DNA of 36,302 bases from Alkanindiges hydrocarboniclasticus. GTDB lineage: Bacteria > Pseudomonadota > Gammaproteobacteria > Pseudomonadales > Moraxellaceae. Made by a program: the position numbers and the translations under genes. The notes under the pieces were generated by a model. The model saw only the letters and a program-made list of their open reading frames with translations, had not been told where the DNA came from and did no database searches. This document shows, piece by piece, positions 1 through 8,037 of the stretch. Every line of letters starts with the position of its first letter. The stretch's first letter is position 1. The stretch is taken from contig NZ_MLCN01000025.1 in NCBI RefSeq assembly GCF_001982605.1, positions 1 to 36,302 of the forward strand, read 5' to 3'.

Positions 1-126
1 TTATAGCGGTTTAAAATTCTTTCAGAGCGCTACCGCAATCTACGTAAACGCATGGGATTACGCTTTAATTTGATTGCTGCTATTTATAATATCGAGCTGG
101 TCAAAAATTGATTTATGCAAGAGATC
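1..126 (+). mobile_element. 3' end of an IS5-family insertion sequence, left copy, with a nonsense codon
   Basis: The frame ending with TGA at 109-111 encodes the C-terminal end of an IS5-type DDE transposase (ERYRN, KRMGLRFNLIAAIYNIELVKN). The same sequence occurs in inverted orientation at 36015-36302. The two copies are identical over the terminal ~85 bases and differ at positions 4, 22 and 41. Each change puts a T in this copy: AAG to TAG (stop), GCA to TCA and CGA to CTA. The element end is placed at about 126 because the shared sequence GATCTCTTGCATAAATC (read inward) stops there and is followed by TA, which also flanks the other copy. Only the 3' end lies in the window. The stop at 4-6 would remove the last 35 or so residues, so this copy is probably inactive unless it is a contig-edge sequencing error. 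Confidence 0.8.
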
Positions 127-128
127 TA

Positions 129-331
129 CTTTTAAAACAGTTATGCCAGCAAATGTTGTGCAGGGTAATGCTTGGATTGAATATATTAAACAATTTAAGG
201 AAGACGTTATTCCAGCCATAAAGCTAAAGCGGATTCAGTACCGAATTGAAAAAGAAATTTTGGAAAAGGGGTGGAAAACTAATCATCTGCATATCAAAAA
301 CTTGAAACAAAAAAATATTCAAGCCGATTAA
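129..331 (+). pseudogene. C-terminal remnant of an IS-interrupted gene, function unknown
   Basis: An open frame runs out of the IS end and stops at 331. It encodes about 67 residues beginning TFKTVMPANVVQGNAW and rich in Lys, Ile and Glu, consistent with an alpha-helical C-terminus (segments IEYIKQFKEDVIPAIK and RIEKEILEKGW). An internal ATG at 143 could start a 62-residue peptide, but no convincing ribosome binding site precedes it, and the frame continues upstream into IS sequence. A tail of a longer gene cut by the IS is therefore more likely. The stretch is AT-rich compared with the nrd genes beside it. I do not recognise the family. Confidence 0.5.
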
Positions 332-364
332 AAGCTGAAAAATTTTTATTATTAAATAGTGCAT

Positions 365-390
365 AAAAAAGCCTGCTTATTGCAGGCTTT
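365..390 (-). terminator. Rho-independent terminator of nrdB
   Basis: The arms AAAGCCTGC and GCAGGCTTT (9 bp, 5-base loop) are followed on the minus strand by a run of T. It lies 15 bases after the nrdB stop codon. Confidence 0.85.
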
Positions 391-404
391 AGTTAAGTCT
401 TTAA

Positions 405-1682
405 TTACCAGCTTAAGGCGCCACCAGTCTGATAATCCGTCACACGCGTTTCAAAGAAGTTCTTCTCTTTACGCAAGTCCATCATCTCGGACATCCACGA
501 GAACGGATTGGTCACACCCACATACTGCTCCGGCAAGCCCAACTGCGATAAGCGACGGTTGGCAATAAACTTCAGGTATTCTTCCATCATGGCAGCATTC
601 ATGCCCAAAACACCACGCGGCATGGTGTCACGCGCATATTCGATTTCCAGCATTGCACCTTCCAGAATCATCTGAATCACTTCCTGCTGGAACTCTTTAG
701 TCCATAGGTTTGGATTCTCAATCTTGATCTGGTTGATCATGTCGATACCAAAATTCAGGTGCATGGATTCATCACGCAAAATGTACTGGAACTGCTCGGC
801 AACCCCAGTCATCTTGTTGCGGCGACCCATGGACAAAATCTGGGTAAAGCCACAGTAGAAGAAAATCCCTTCCAGCACGCAATAAAACGCAATCAGGTTA
901 CGCAGCAGGGTCTGGTCATTTTCAGGCGTACCGGTCTTAAAGGTAGGATCGCCCAGACTTTGGGTATATTTCAGACCCCAAGCGGCTTTGCGCGCAACGC
1001 TGGGCACTTCACGGTACATGTTAAAGACTTCGCCTTCATCCATGCCCAGTGACTGAATGCAGTACTGATAAGCGTGGGTATGAATCGCTTCTTCAAAGGC
1101 CTGACGCAAAATGTACTGGCGGCATTCCGGATTGGTAATGTGGCGATATAGCGCCAGTACCAGATTATTGGCCACCAGAGAATCTGCGGTAGAGAAAAAG
1201 CCCAGTGAACGCATCACAATCAGGCGTTCATCTTCAGTCAGGCCATTTTCAGACTTCCACAGGGCAATATCTGCCGTCATATTGACTTCCTGTGGCATCC
1301 AGTGGTTGGCACAACCATCCAGATATTTTTGCCATGCCCATTCATACTTGAACGGCACCAACTGGTTTAAGTCAGCGCGGCAGTTGATCATGGCTTTATC
1401 ATCCACTTCAACACGGCCTGCACCCATTTCCAGTTCTTCCAGACCCGGTGCAACATCCAGATGGCTCAGGGATTCTGCGGCTCTTTCCACAGCACTGCCG
1501 GCAACAGGCTGAGCTGGTGCTGTGCGAGCGGGTTGAGCAGCAGCCACTGGCGCTTCTGTTGCTGGTGTAGCAGATACCAGCGGTGCAGAACCCGTTTGCG
1601 GCGCTTTGACTGGCGCAGGTTTGACTGCGAGTGGCGTAGTGTTCGCATCATCGTCTAAATCATCCCAGCTTAAAATGGACAT
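405..1682 (-). CDS. nrdB: Ribonucleoside-diphosphate reductase class Ia, beta subunit NrdB
   Basis: NrdB carries the diiron-tyrosyl radical that the alpha subunit uses to reduce ribonucleotides to deoxyribonucleotides in the cytoplasm. It has 425 residues, about 50 more than E. coli NrdB. The extra length is an Ala/Pro/Thr-rich, probably disordered N-terminal segment (about residues 12-70). The metal-site pattern is intact: D167, E198-x-x-H201, E271, and E305-x-x-H308 in RDESMH. The radical tyrosine Y205 sits seven residues after E198, as in E. coli. The C-terminus YQTGGALSW is the acidic/hydrophobic tail that docks to NrdA. A GAGG sequence lies 9 bases before the ATG. It is the last gene of the nrdA-microprotein-nrdB cluster and is followed by a terminator. 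Confidence 0.97.
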   Translation of the reverse strand: MSILSWDDLDDDANTTPLAVKPAPVKAPQTGSAPLVSATPATEAPVAAAQPARTAPAQPVAGSAVERAAESLSHLDVAPGLEELEMGAGRVEVDDKAMINCRADLNQLVPFKYEWAWQKYLDGCANHWMPQEVNMTADIALWKSENGLTEDERLIVMRSLGFFSTADSLVANNLVLALYRHITNPECRQYILRQAFEEAIHTHAYQYCIQSLGMDEGEVFNMYREVPSVARKAAWGLKYTQSLGDPTFKTGTPENDQTLLRNLIAFYCVLEGIFFYCGFTQILSMGRRNKMTGVAEQFQYILRDESMHLNFGIDMINQIKIENPNLWTKEFQQEVIQMILEGAMLEIEYARDTMPRGVLGMNAAMMEEYLKFIANRRLSQLGLPEQYVGVTNPFSWMSEMMDLRKEKNFFETRVTDYQTGGALSW

Positions 1683-1800
1683 AGGAATTTGCCTCTTTAA
1701 ATATTAATCAGTACTGCTTCTGAATGCTGCTTTTCAGCCTGTAAATGGCCCTGTTGTTTTGCACAGCATCCTAAAACGGATGTTATTACAGATAGTACAT

Positions 1801-1822
1801 CAGCTGTTTTTTATCACAGCTG
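1801..1822 (-). other. Short hairpin between the microprotein ORF and nrdB
   Basis: Perfect 7-bp arms CAGCTGT and ACAGCTG are separated by about 8 A/T-rich bases. The hairpin lies just after the stop of the small ORF and about 120 bases before nrdB. No long U tract follows on the minus strand. It could be an mRNA processing or stabilising stem, or a weak attenuator that sets the NrdB level. Confidence 0.35.
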
Positions 1823-1826
1823 GTTG

Positions 1827-1985
1827 CTAATCATTCTTGGTACAGTCTTCTGGCACCTGTTTATCTTTTTGTGACCTGAACATGGCCATAAAAATATAAA
1901 TCATGGGTGCATAAAACACGATAAACATGGCGATCAGGGCACCAAAGCCCAGATCATAGCCAGTATTTACCGGGGAAGGCGCCAT
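1827..1985 (-). CDS. 52-residue single-span membrane microprotein, translationally coupled to nrdA
   Basis: The ATG overlaps the nrdA stop codon as TAATG, the classic arrangement for translational coupling. The frame encodes 52 residues starting MAPSPVNTGYDLGFG. A hydrophobic stretch at about residues 14-36 (ALIAMFIVFYAPMIYIFMAM) looks like one membrane span. A polar tail RSQKDKQVPEDC then ends in TKND. There is no other gene in the roughly 300 bases between nrdA and nrdB. I recognise no named family. Overlap with nrdA, same strand and a plausible transmembrane segment support a real gene, but codon conservation has not been tested. A role in anchoring or regulating ribonucleotide reductase is only inference. 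Confidence 0.6.
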   Translation of the reverse strand: MAPSPVNTGYDLGFGALIAMFIVFYAPMIYIFMAMFRSQKDKQVPEDCTKND

Positions 1986-4840
1986 TACTGGCACGCTTCA
2001 CAGTCCGGGTTATCAATTGAGCAAGCCAAAGGTACTGGCGCCGCATTGGCAAACGCATCATCTTCTACTGCCGGACTAGGGGCAACACTTGCCGCTGCCA
2101 GCGCATTGGCTGCTGCAACCTGTTCGGCGCTTCCGGTATTTTTTACGGCATTGAGTGTGCCGGTATTAATAGTGGATTTTTCAGCCGAGGTTGCACCCAG
2201 CGCACGCAGGTAGTAGGTGGTTTTTAGGCCACGTAACCATGCCATTTTGTAGGTAATGTCCAGCTTCTTGCCATTTGCGCCGGCAATATACAGGTTCAAT
2301 GACTGTGCCTGATCAATCCATTTCTGGCGACGGCTGGCTGCATCCACAATCCAGCGCGGCTCTACTTCAAAGGCCGTGGCAAACAGCGCTTTGAGGTCAT
2401 CCGGCATACGGGCAATTTTCTGTACTGAACCTTCGTAGTGTTTCAGGTCATTCACCATCACCACATCCCACAGGTTACGCTCTTTCAGGGCACGCACCAG
2501 ATAAGGATTGATTACGGTAAATTCACCGGACAGGTTGGACTTCACATACAGGTTCTGGAAGGTTGGCTCAATCGATTGCGCCACACCACAAATGTTGGAA
2601 ATGGTAGCCGTTGGGGCAATCGCCATCACATTGGAGTTGCGCATGCCGTCTTTTTGCACTTTTTGACGCAAGGTATCCCAGTCCAGCGTCTGGCTGCGGT
2701 CTACATCAAACATGCGCTCAGGACGTGACTTGGCCACAATATCCAGCGAGTCAATCGGCAGAATACCCTGATCCCACAATGAACCCTTAAAGGTGCTGTA
2801 GCTGCCACGCTCAACCGCCAGTTCGCTGGAAGTATGAATGGCATGATAGCTAATCACTTCCATAGAGCGGTCTGCAAATTCAACGGCTTCGGCTGAACCA
2901 TAGGCCACGCCAATTTCGTACAGCGCATCCTGAAAGCCCATAATACCCATGCCCACTGGACGGTGCTTGAGGTTAGAGGTCTTGGCTTGTGGCACGGCGT
3001 AATAGTTAATGTCAATCACGTTGTCCAGCATGCGCACTGCAGTTTTGACGGTGGCTTTGAGCTTTTCGCTATCCAGCGCGCCATCTTTGATGTGCTTGAC
3101 CAGATTAATTGAACCTAAGTTACACACCGCAATTTCATCTTTGCTGGTGTTTAGGGTAATTTCGGTACACAGGTTGGAAGAATGCACCACGCCCACATGT
3201 TGCTGTGGTGAACGCAGGTTACATACATCCTTAAAGGTAATCCAAGGATGACCAGTTTCAAACAGCATGGACAGCATCTTGCGCCATAAGTCTTGCGCAC
3301 GGATACGCTTGAATAGCTTGAGCTTGCCATCACGGGTCAGCTGCTCATACGCCTCATATTTTTCTTTAAATGCAAGGCCAGTCAGGTCATGCAGTTCCGG
3401 CACATCCGATGGGCTAAACAGCGTCCATTCGCCGTCTTCAATCACGCGCTGCATAAACAGGTCGGGCACCCAGTTGGCAGTATTCATGTCATGCGTGCGG
3501 CGACGGTCATCACCGGTGTTTTTACGCAGTTCCAGAAATTCTTCAACATCCAGATGCCAGCTTTCCAAATAAGCACAGACTGCACCTTTACGCTTGCCAC
3601 CTTGGTTTACGGCAACCGCAGTGTCATTGACGACTTTCAGGAAAGGTACAACGCCCTGTGACTTGCCGTTGGTGCCTTTAATGGAGGAATTTAAAGCACG
3701 CACTGGGGTCCAGTCATTGCCCAGACCGCCTGCCCATTTGGACAGCATGGCGTTGTCCTGAATCGCACCATAAATACCATGCAGGTCATCTGGCACGGTG
3801 GTCAGGTAGCAGCTAGATAACTGGGAACGCAAGGTGCCTGAGTTAAACAGGGTCGGCGTCGAGGCCATATAGTCAAAGCTGGACAGCAGGTTATAAAATT
3901 CAATGGCCCGTGCTTCGCGGTCATCTTCATTTAAAGCTAGACCCATAGACACACGCATAAAGAACAGTTGTGGCAATTCAAAACGGGTGCCTTCACTGTG
4001 AATAAAATAGCGGTCGTACAGGGTTTGCAGGCCAAGATAAGTAAACTGGTTGCTGCGTTCCGGCATAATTGCGGCTTTGAGCTTTTCAAGATCAAAAGTC
4101 AGCAGTTGTGGATCAATCAGCTCCAGCGCAACCCCTTTTTCCAAAAAGGCTTTAAGCGCTTCATTTTCGCTGGTATGCAGCGGCAGGCCAAGGAACTCAA
4201 GACCTTCTTTAAGCAGGTCATCACGCAACAGGCGCGCTGTCACATAGGTGTAGTTAGGTTCCTGCTCAATGCGGGTACGGGTGGCCATCATCATGGTGGT
4301 TGAGATGTCACTCTCATTGACGCCGTTATAAAGGTTACGCACGGTTTCATCAATGATGGCAGGTACATCAATGCCTTCCAGCCCTTCAGCTGCTTTTTCT
4401 ACGGTTTGTTGCAGCGCCGTTAAATCCAGTGGCTTAAGCTGGCCATCACTGCCCAGAATTTGCAGGGTAGGGTGATGGTTAACATCATCCTGCTGGCGCA
4501 AGGCAGCTTGCTTGTCACGGTAAATGACGTACGCGCGCGCCACTTTATGCTCACCAGTACGCATCAGGGCCAGTTCAACCTGATCCTGAATTTCTTCGAT
4601 ATGAATGGTGCCACCAGACGGTAAACGGCGCTTGAAAGTATTTTCAACCATTTCGGTGAGCTGGGTAACGCGTTCACGGATGCGGCTTGAATTGGCGCCC
4701 TGCTGGCCTTCAACAGCCAGAAAAGCCTTGCTGATGGCAACGGCAATTTTTTCGGCATCATAAGGAAGCACGCCACCATTACGTTTGATGACGCGTAATT
4801 GTCCGGGGGCTACTGAGGCTTGTCCAATTGGCGCATTCAT
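1985..4840 (-). CDS. nrdA: Ribonucleoside-diphosphate reductase class Ia, alpha subunit NrdA
   Basis: NrdA is the catalytic and allosteric subunit that reduces NDPs to dNDPs with NrdB. It has 951 residues, much longer than E. coli NrdA (761). The extra length is mostly N-terminal: a first ATP-cone at about 14-115 and a second, more divergent one at about 126-220, an arrangement known from Pseudomonas. Visible catalytic features are SGTLRSQLSSCYLTTVPDD (first redox Cys), SSNLCTEI (N-x-C-x-E thiyl site), AVCNLGSINL (second redox Cys), the radical-transfer pair in TTYYLRAL, and the C-terminal shuttle cysteines CEAC (947-950). The start has a GGGAG ribosome binding site. It is the first gene of the cluster, divergent from bfmR, with NrdR-like and DnaA-like sites upstream. 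Confidence 0.97.
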   Translation of the reverse strand: MNAPIGQASVAPGQLRVIKRNGGVLPYDAEKIAVAISKAFLAVEGQQGANSSRIRERVTQLTEMVENTFKRRLPSGGTIHIEEIQDQVELALMRTGEHKVARAYVIYRDKQAALRQQDDVNHHPTLQILGSDGQLKPLDLTALQQTVEKAAEGLEGIDVPAIIDETVRNLYNGVNESDISTTMMMATRTRIEQEPNYTYVTARLLRDDLLKEGLEFLGLPLHTSENEALKAFLEKGVALELIDPQLLTFDLEKLKAAIMPERSNQFTYLGLQTLYDRYFIHSEGTRFELPQLFFMRVSMGLALNEDDREARAIEFYNLLSSFDYMASTPTLFNSGTLRSQLSSCYLTTVPDDLHGIYGAIQDNAMLSKWAGGLGNDWTPVRALNSSIKGTNGKSQGVVPFLKVVNDTAVAVNQGGKRKGAVCAYLESWHLDVEEFLELRKNTGDDRRRTHDMNTANWVPDLFMQRVIEDGEWTLFSPSDVPELHDLTGLAFKEKYEAYEQLTRDGKLKLFKRIRAQDLWRKMLSMLFETGHPWITFKDVCNLRSPQQHVGVVHSSNLCTEITLNTSKDEIAVCNLGSINLVKHIKDGALDSEKLKATVKTAVRMLDNVIDINYYAVPQAKTSNLKHRPVGMGIMGFQDALYEIGVAYGSAEAVEFADRSMEVISYHAIHTSSELAVERGSYSTFKGSLWDQGILPIDSLDIVAKSRPERMFDVDRSQTLDWDTLRQKVQKDGMRNSNVMAIAPTATISNICGVAQSIEPTFQNLYVKSNLSGEFTVINPYLVRALKERNLWDVVMVNDLKHYEGSVQKIARMPDDLKALFATAFEVEPRWIVDAASRRQKWIDQAQSLNLYIAGANGKKLDITYKMAWLRGLKTTYYLRALGATSAEKSTINTGTLNAVKNTGSAEQVAAANALAAASVAPSPAVEDDAFANAAPVPLACSIDNPDCEACQ

Positions 4841-4917
4841 GACTGCTTTTCTCCCTAAAGGTCAGTGCATTTACATAAAAAACAGCCATTTCAACAAACG
4901 CCCAGATTTTATGCAAA

Positions 4918-4933
4918 ACACTACTAATTGTGT
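4918..4933. promoter_or_regulatory. NrdR box 1 upstream of nrdA
   Basis: ACACTACTAATTGTGT matches the palindromic NrdR consensus (ACAC-W-A-T-A-T-n-T-W-GTGT type) in both outer half-sites. NrdR is the ATP/dATP-sensing repressor of ribonucleotide reductase genes. The box lies about 80 bases upstream of the nrdA start and overlaps a likely promoter. Confidence 0.7.
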
Positions 4934-4949
4934 TGATTTAATTTGATAG

Positions 4950-4965
4950 GCACAAGATAAGGGAT
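4950..4965. promoter_or_regulatory. NrdR box 2 upstream of nrdA, one half-site degenerate
   Basis: GCACAAGATAAGGGAT has a strong left half (CACAAGATA) and a poor right half. Its centre is 32 bp, about three helical turns, from the centre of box 1. This is the usual spacing of paired NrdR boxes and is the main support for this weaker site. Confidence 0.5.
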
Positions 4966-5044
4966 TTTCACCCGATTGGCAATCTGATCTTAAGTGATTT
5001 TGGGTGAGTTATGGTTATGTTATGTTGATCATAAAAAATACAAT

Positions 5045-5099
5045 TGTGGATAACTTTGCGGATAACCCATGGATAACTTTGTTGATAAGTTATGGACAA
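5045..5099. promoter_or_regulatory. Cluster of DnaA-box-like sites upstream of nrdA
   Basis: TGTGGATAA at 5045-5053 is a perfect DnaA box (TTATCCACA on the other strand). It is followed in the same orientation by TGCGGATAA (5057-5065), CATGGATAA (5068-5076), TGTTGATAA (5080-5088) and the weaker TTATGGACA (about 5090-5098). DnaA is known to bind upstream of E. coli nrdAB and to tie its transcription to replication initiation. The spacing of about 12 bp is regular enough to suggest cooperative binding. The cluster could also act as a DnaA-titrating site. Confidence 0.6.
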
Positions 5100-5302
5100 C
5101 GTAGCAGCAAGGCGAATAGTAAAAAACTTCTTACAGAAGGCCAAAACATATACGTTTGAGAATCAACATAATATTTACCAAAACCCTGCATGAAAAATCC
5201 TAAATGTAACCATAGGTGTTATTTTTAGCCAAGCGAATAAATGATGTAACAAATTTGCATCAATTCGGGGGCTTGCTGTAGCAGTTTGGTGAATGGCATA
5301 TT

Positions 5303-5317
5303 GTTTACAATGTAAAC
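5303..5317. promoter_or_regulatory. Perfect inverted repeat in the bfmR promoter region
   Basis: GTTTACAATGTAAAC has 6-bp arms around a 3-base centre and lies 80 bases before the bfmR start. It is a candidate operator, possibly for BfmR itself, since OmpR-family regulators often control their own genes. The bound protein cannot be told from the sequence. Confidence 0.45.
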
Positions 5318-5396
5318 GGTGTATATTGGCGCAAGGTAATTAGACCGTATCTACTTTATTTTTAACGGATACTCAGCTTATTTCGGGGAAAAACAG

Positions 5397-6116
5397 ATGA
5401 CGCAAGAAGAGAAATTGCCACGGATTTTAATTGTTGAGGATGACGAACGTCTGGCAACACTAACCCAGGACTACCTGATCAGAAACGGCCTGGAAGTGGG
5501 TGTTGAAACTGATGGTAACCGTGCCATTCGCCGTATTATTGCCGAGCAGCCGGATATGGTGGTACTGGACGTAATGCTGCCGGGTGCTGATGGTTTAACC
5601 GTTTGCCGCGAAGTTCGTCCACATTATCACCATCCTATCCTGATGCTAACAGCCCGTACCGAAGACATGGATCAGGTGCTGGGTCTGGAAATGGGTGCTG
5701 ATGACTATGTACCAAAACCAGTTCAGCCACGTGTGCTGCTGGCACGTATTCGTGCCCTGCTGCGCCGTACTGATAAAGTGGTTGATGAAGAAGTGGCCCA
5801 GCGTCTTGAGTTTGACGATCTGGTCATTGATAACGGTGGCCGTTCAGTGACCCTGTCTGGCGAACTGGTTGATTTTACCAGTGCCGAATATGACCTGTTG
5901 TGGTTGCTAGCATCCAATGCAGGCCGCATCCTATCGCGTGAAGACATTTTTGAACGCCTGCGCGGTATTGAATATGACGGTCAGGATCGCTCCATTGACG
6001 TACGTATTTCCCGTATTCGTCCAAAAATTGGTGATGATCCGGAAAATCCAAAACGTATCAAGACCGTACGCAGCAAAGGCTATCTGTTTGTAAAAGAATC
6101 AACCAACGGCCTTTAA
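5397..6116 (+). CDS. bfmR: Response regulator BfmR (OmpR family)
   Basis: BfmR is the DNA-binding response regulator that in Acinetobacter controls biofilm, pili, capsule and envelope stress tolerance. The 239 residues show a receiver domain at about 8-122, with the acidic pocket E14-D15-D16, phospho-acceptor D58 (VVLDVMLPGADG) and the conserved K107 (DDYVPKPVQP). A winged-helix output domain follows at about 135-235 (EYDLLWLLASNAGRILSRE, then DRSIDVRISRIRPKIG and KTVRSKGYLF). The sequence agrees closely with what I recall of the Acinetobacter baumannii protein. A GGGG ribosome binding site precedes the ATG. The sensor gene bfmS follows after 185 bases, and the gene is divergent from nrdA. 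Confidence 0.95.
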   Translation: MTQEEKLPRILIVEDDERLATLTQDYLIRNGLEVGVETDGNRAIRRIIAEQPDMVVLDVMLPGADGLTVCREVRPHYHHPILMLTARTEDMDQVLGLEMGADDYVPKPVQPRVLLARIRALLRRTDKVVDEEVAQRLEFDDLVIDNGGRSVTLSGELVDFTSAEYDLLWLLASNAGRILSREDIFERLRGIEYDGQDRSIDVRISRIRPKIGDDPENPKRIKTVRSKGYLFVKESTNGL

Positions 6117-6154
6117 CTGACAAATTGCAGGATAATATTTAAAATATAGCTGCC

Positions 6155-6201
6155 AAAACACACTGTTTAACCGGTTTATTGCAGGGAACAGTGTGTTTTT
6201 T
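6155..6201 (+). terminator. Terminator-like hairpin between bfmR and bfmS
   Basis: The arms AAAACACACTGTT and AACAGTGTGTTTT pair over 11 or more bases around a loop of about 19 bases. A run of T ends at 6201. The hairpin sits inside the presumed operon, so bfmS may be expressed at a lower level by read-through or from its own promoter downstream. Confidence 0.7.
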
Positions 6202-6301
6202 GTCACTTTAAATTGTGTTTCACAAAATTTGCCTTAGAATATGTCGGTTTTTTAAAATACCTGCGCGTCGTCACTGGCGTCGAAAATAATGAGGTTAAAG
6301 A

Positions 6302-7915
6302 TTGCGGCATAGTATATTTTTTCGTATTTACGCAAGTCTTGTCTTATTATGTGTGGTAGTTGCGCTCATTGCCTACCTGCTGGTGCAAGGTGTAAATTAT
6401 AAGCGTGCACAGGCCTACCGTGAGGAAATGGCTGCGGGTGTATTTTATATTATTACACAGGGTATTGCCCGCCAGACTTCTGAGCAAACCCGGCAAAACT
6501 GGCTGGATGATGCCAGTATCCTGCTGAATTTACCGCTTAAGCTGGTGCCCAGCGATTCTATTGATTTTAGCCGCCGTGAACAGGAACTGCTGGAAAACGA
6601 AAAGTCAGTCGTTCGGTATAATAATGATAAAATTCAGGCTGATATTTATACAAAAGTTCCTAATGAAAATTTGCTACTGGCTACCCGGGTAGACAAGGCT
6701 GGTGAGCAGCAAATTAAAGCCATGGCCGTTTTTATGCTGGATGATCTGGTGTATTACCCGGGTCAGGAGCAAAAACGCCTAAAAGAAATTCGTCAGCACT
6801 TTCCCTATCCAATTGCCATTCAGTCAGTCAGCAAGCTGGGGCTGGACATTGACCAGTTATCGCGTATCCGCCGTAAAGAGGTCATCATGCTGTTGCGTGA
6901 TGGAGCGTCTGCAACAGGGACCAGTATCTCGGTGGTTAGCCCAACCAGCAGTGGCAGTGAAGTACTGGTTATGGGCCCGATTCCCATGTTTAACTGGCTG
7001 CCGTTTCATTTGTTTGCCAGCGTGACGCTCATTGGTCTGTTATTAATCAGCCTTGGGGTTTATTCCCTGATTTTACCACTGGAACGCAAAATCCGGCTGG
7101 TTCGTAATGGTTTAAACCAGGTACGTACCGGTAATCTGGATGCGCGCGTACAGGTAGATGGCGAAGATGAAATTGATACGCTGGCCTTGAGTTTTAACGG
7201 CATGGCCGAGCATATCAAGCGCTTGATTGAAGCCCAGCGTGAGCTGACCCGTGCCGTATCGCATGAGCTGCGTACCCCGGTTGCGCGTGTGCGTTTTGGG
7301 GTAGAAATGCTGGCTGACACCGATGACTATGAAAGTCGTCTAGAACAGCAACTGATGATTGACAAGGATATTGAAGCACTTAATACCCTTATTGATGAAA
7401 TCCTGACCTATGCCAAACTGGAGCAGGGCACACCATCGCTGAATTTTGAGGAAGTGCCACTGTATAAGCTGGTGCGTCAGGTGGCTGAAGAAACCCGGAG
7501 TCTGGGACTGGAGCCGCAGGTGCTGACACTGGAGCCAGACCATGAGCTGCTGGTTTCCGCAGAAAAACTGTATTTACACCGGGTGATGCAAAATCTGGCA
7601 GGCAATGCCATGCGTTATGCCAATCATAGAATCCGCATTAGTGGCGGGGTAGAAAACGGCAAGGCTTATATTTGTGTCGAAGATGACGGCCCCGGCATTC
7701 TGGAAAAAGACCGTGAAAAAATCTTTGAGCCATTTTCCCGCTTGGATGATAGCCGTACCCGGGCTGCAGGTTCTGCCGGTGGCTATGGCTTGGGGCTTTC
7801 TATTGTTTCGCGTATTGCTTTCTGGTTTGGCGGACATATTAGTGTTGACCAAAGTCCCGACTTGGGCGGTGCACGCTTTAAAATGTGCTGGCCAGTAAAA
7901 CGCCCCCGTACTTGA
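6302..7915 (+). CDS. bfmS: Sensor histidine kinase BfmS
   Basis: BfmS is the inner-membrane sensor kinase/phosphatase partner of BfmR. It has 537 residues: transmembrane segment 1 at about 9-29, a periplasmic sensor region to about 228, transmembrane segment 2 at about 235-257, a HAMP linker, the HisKA box AVSHELRTPVARVRF with phospho-acceptor H321, then an HATPase domain with the N box NLAGNAMRYA, G1 box DDGPGI and G2 box GYGLGLSIV. The chosen start is a TTG at 6302 with GAGG 7 bases upstream. No upstream ATG gives a better N-terminus and the next in-frame ATG would remove the first membrane span. A rare start codon plus the hairpin before it suggests the kinase is kept at a lower level than the regulator. 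Confidence 0.93.
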   Translation: MRHSIFFRIYASLVLLCVVVALIAYLLVQGVNYKRAQAYREEMAAGVFYIITQGIARQTSEQTRQNWLDDASILLNLPLKLVPSDSIDFSRREQELLENEKSVVRYNNDKIQADIYTKVPNENLLLATRVDKAGEQQIKAMAVFMLDDLVYYPGQEQKRLKEIRQHFPYPIAIQSVSKLGLDIDQLSRIRRKEVIMLLRDGASATGTSISVVSPTSSGSEVLVMGPIPMFNWLPFHLFASVTLIGLLLISLGVYSLILPLERKIRLVRNGLNQVRTGNLDARVQVDGEDEIDTLALSFNGMAEHIKRLIEAQRELTRAVSHELRTPVARVRFGVEMLADTDDYESRLEQQLMIDKDIEALNTLIDEILTYAKLEQGTPSLNFEEVPLYKLVRQVAEETRSLGLEPQVLTLEPDHELLVSAEKLYLHRVMQNLAGNAMRYANHRIRISGGVENGKAYICVEDDGPGILEKDREKIFEPFSRLDDSRTRAAGSAGGYGLGLSIVSRIAFWFGGHISVDQSPDLGGARFKMCWPVKRPRT

Positions 7916-7932
7916 GCATTCAAATGCAATAT

Positions 7933-7967
7933 AAAAAATGCGGCTCAATCAGAGGCCGCATTTTTTT
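7933..7967 (+). terminator. Rho-independent terminator of bfmS
   Basis: The arms AATGCGGC and GCCGCATT are followed by seven T, 20 or so bases after the bfmS stop. The A run before the stem could let it work in both directions. Confidence 0.85.
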
Positions 7968-8037
7968 ATTGGCTGTTTTTCATTGACTGGAGTTGCGGGT
8001 CAAGAAAAGCAGCCAGTAGATGTTGATAAAAATAAAC

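Larger units (their letters stand above)
4841..5396. promoter_or_regulatory. Divergent control region between nrdA and bfmR
   Basis: These 556 bases hold no gene. From the nrdA side they contain an AT-rich promoter zone with two NrdR-like boxes (4918-4933 and 4950-4965), a cluster of DnaA-box-like sequences (5045-5099), and towards bfmR an AT-rich tract with repeated TGTAAC words (around 5214 and 5245) and a perfect inverted repeat at 5303-5317. Each site has its own entry. Confidence 0.7.
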
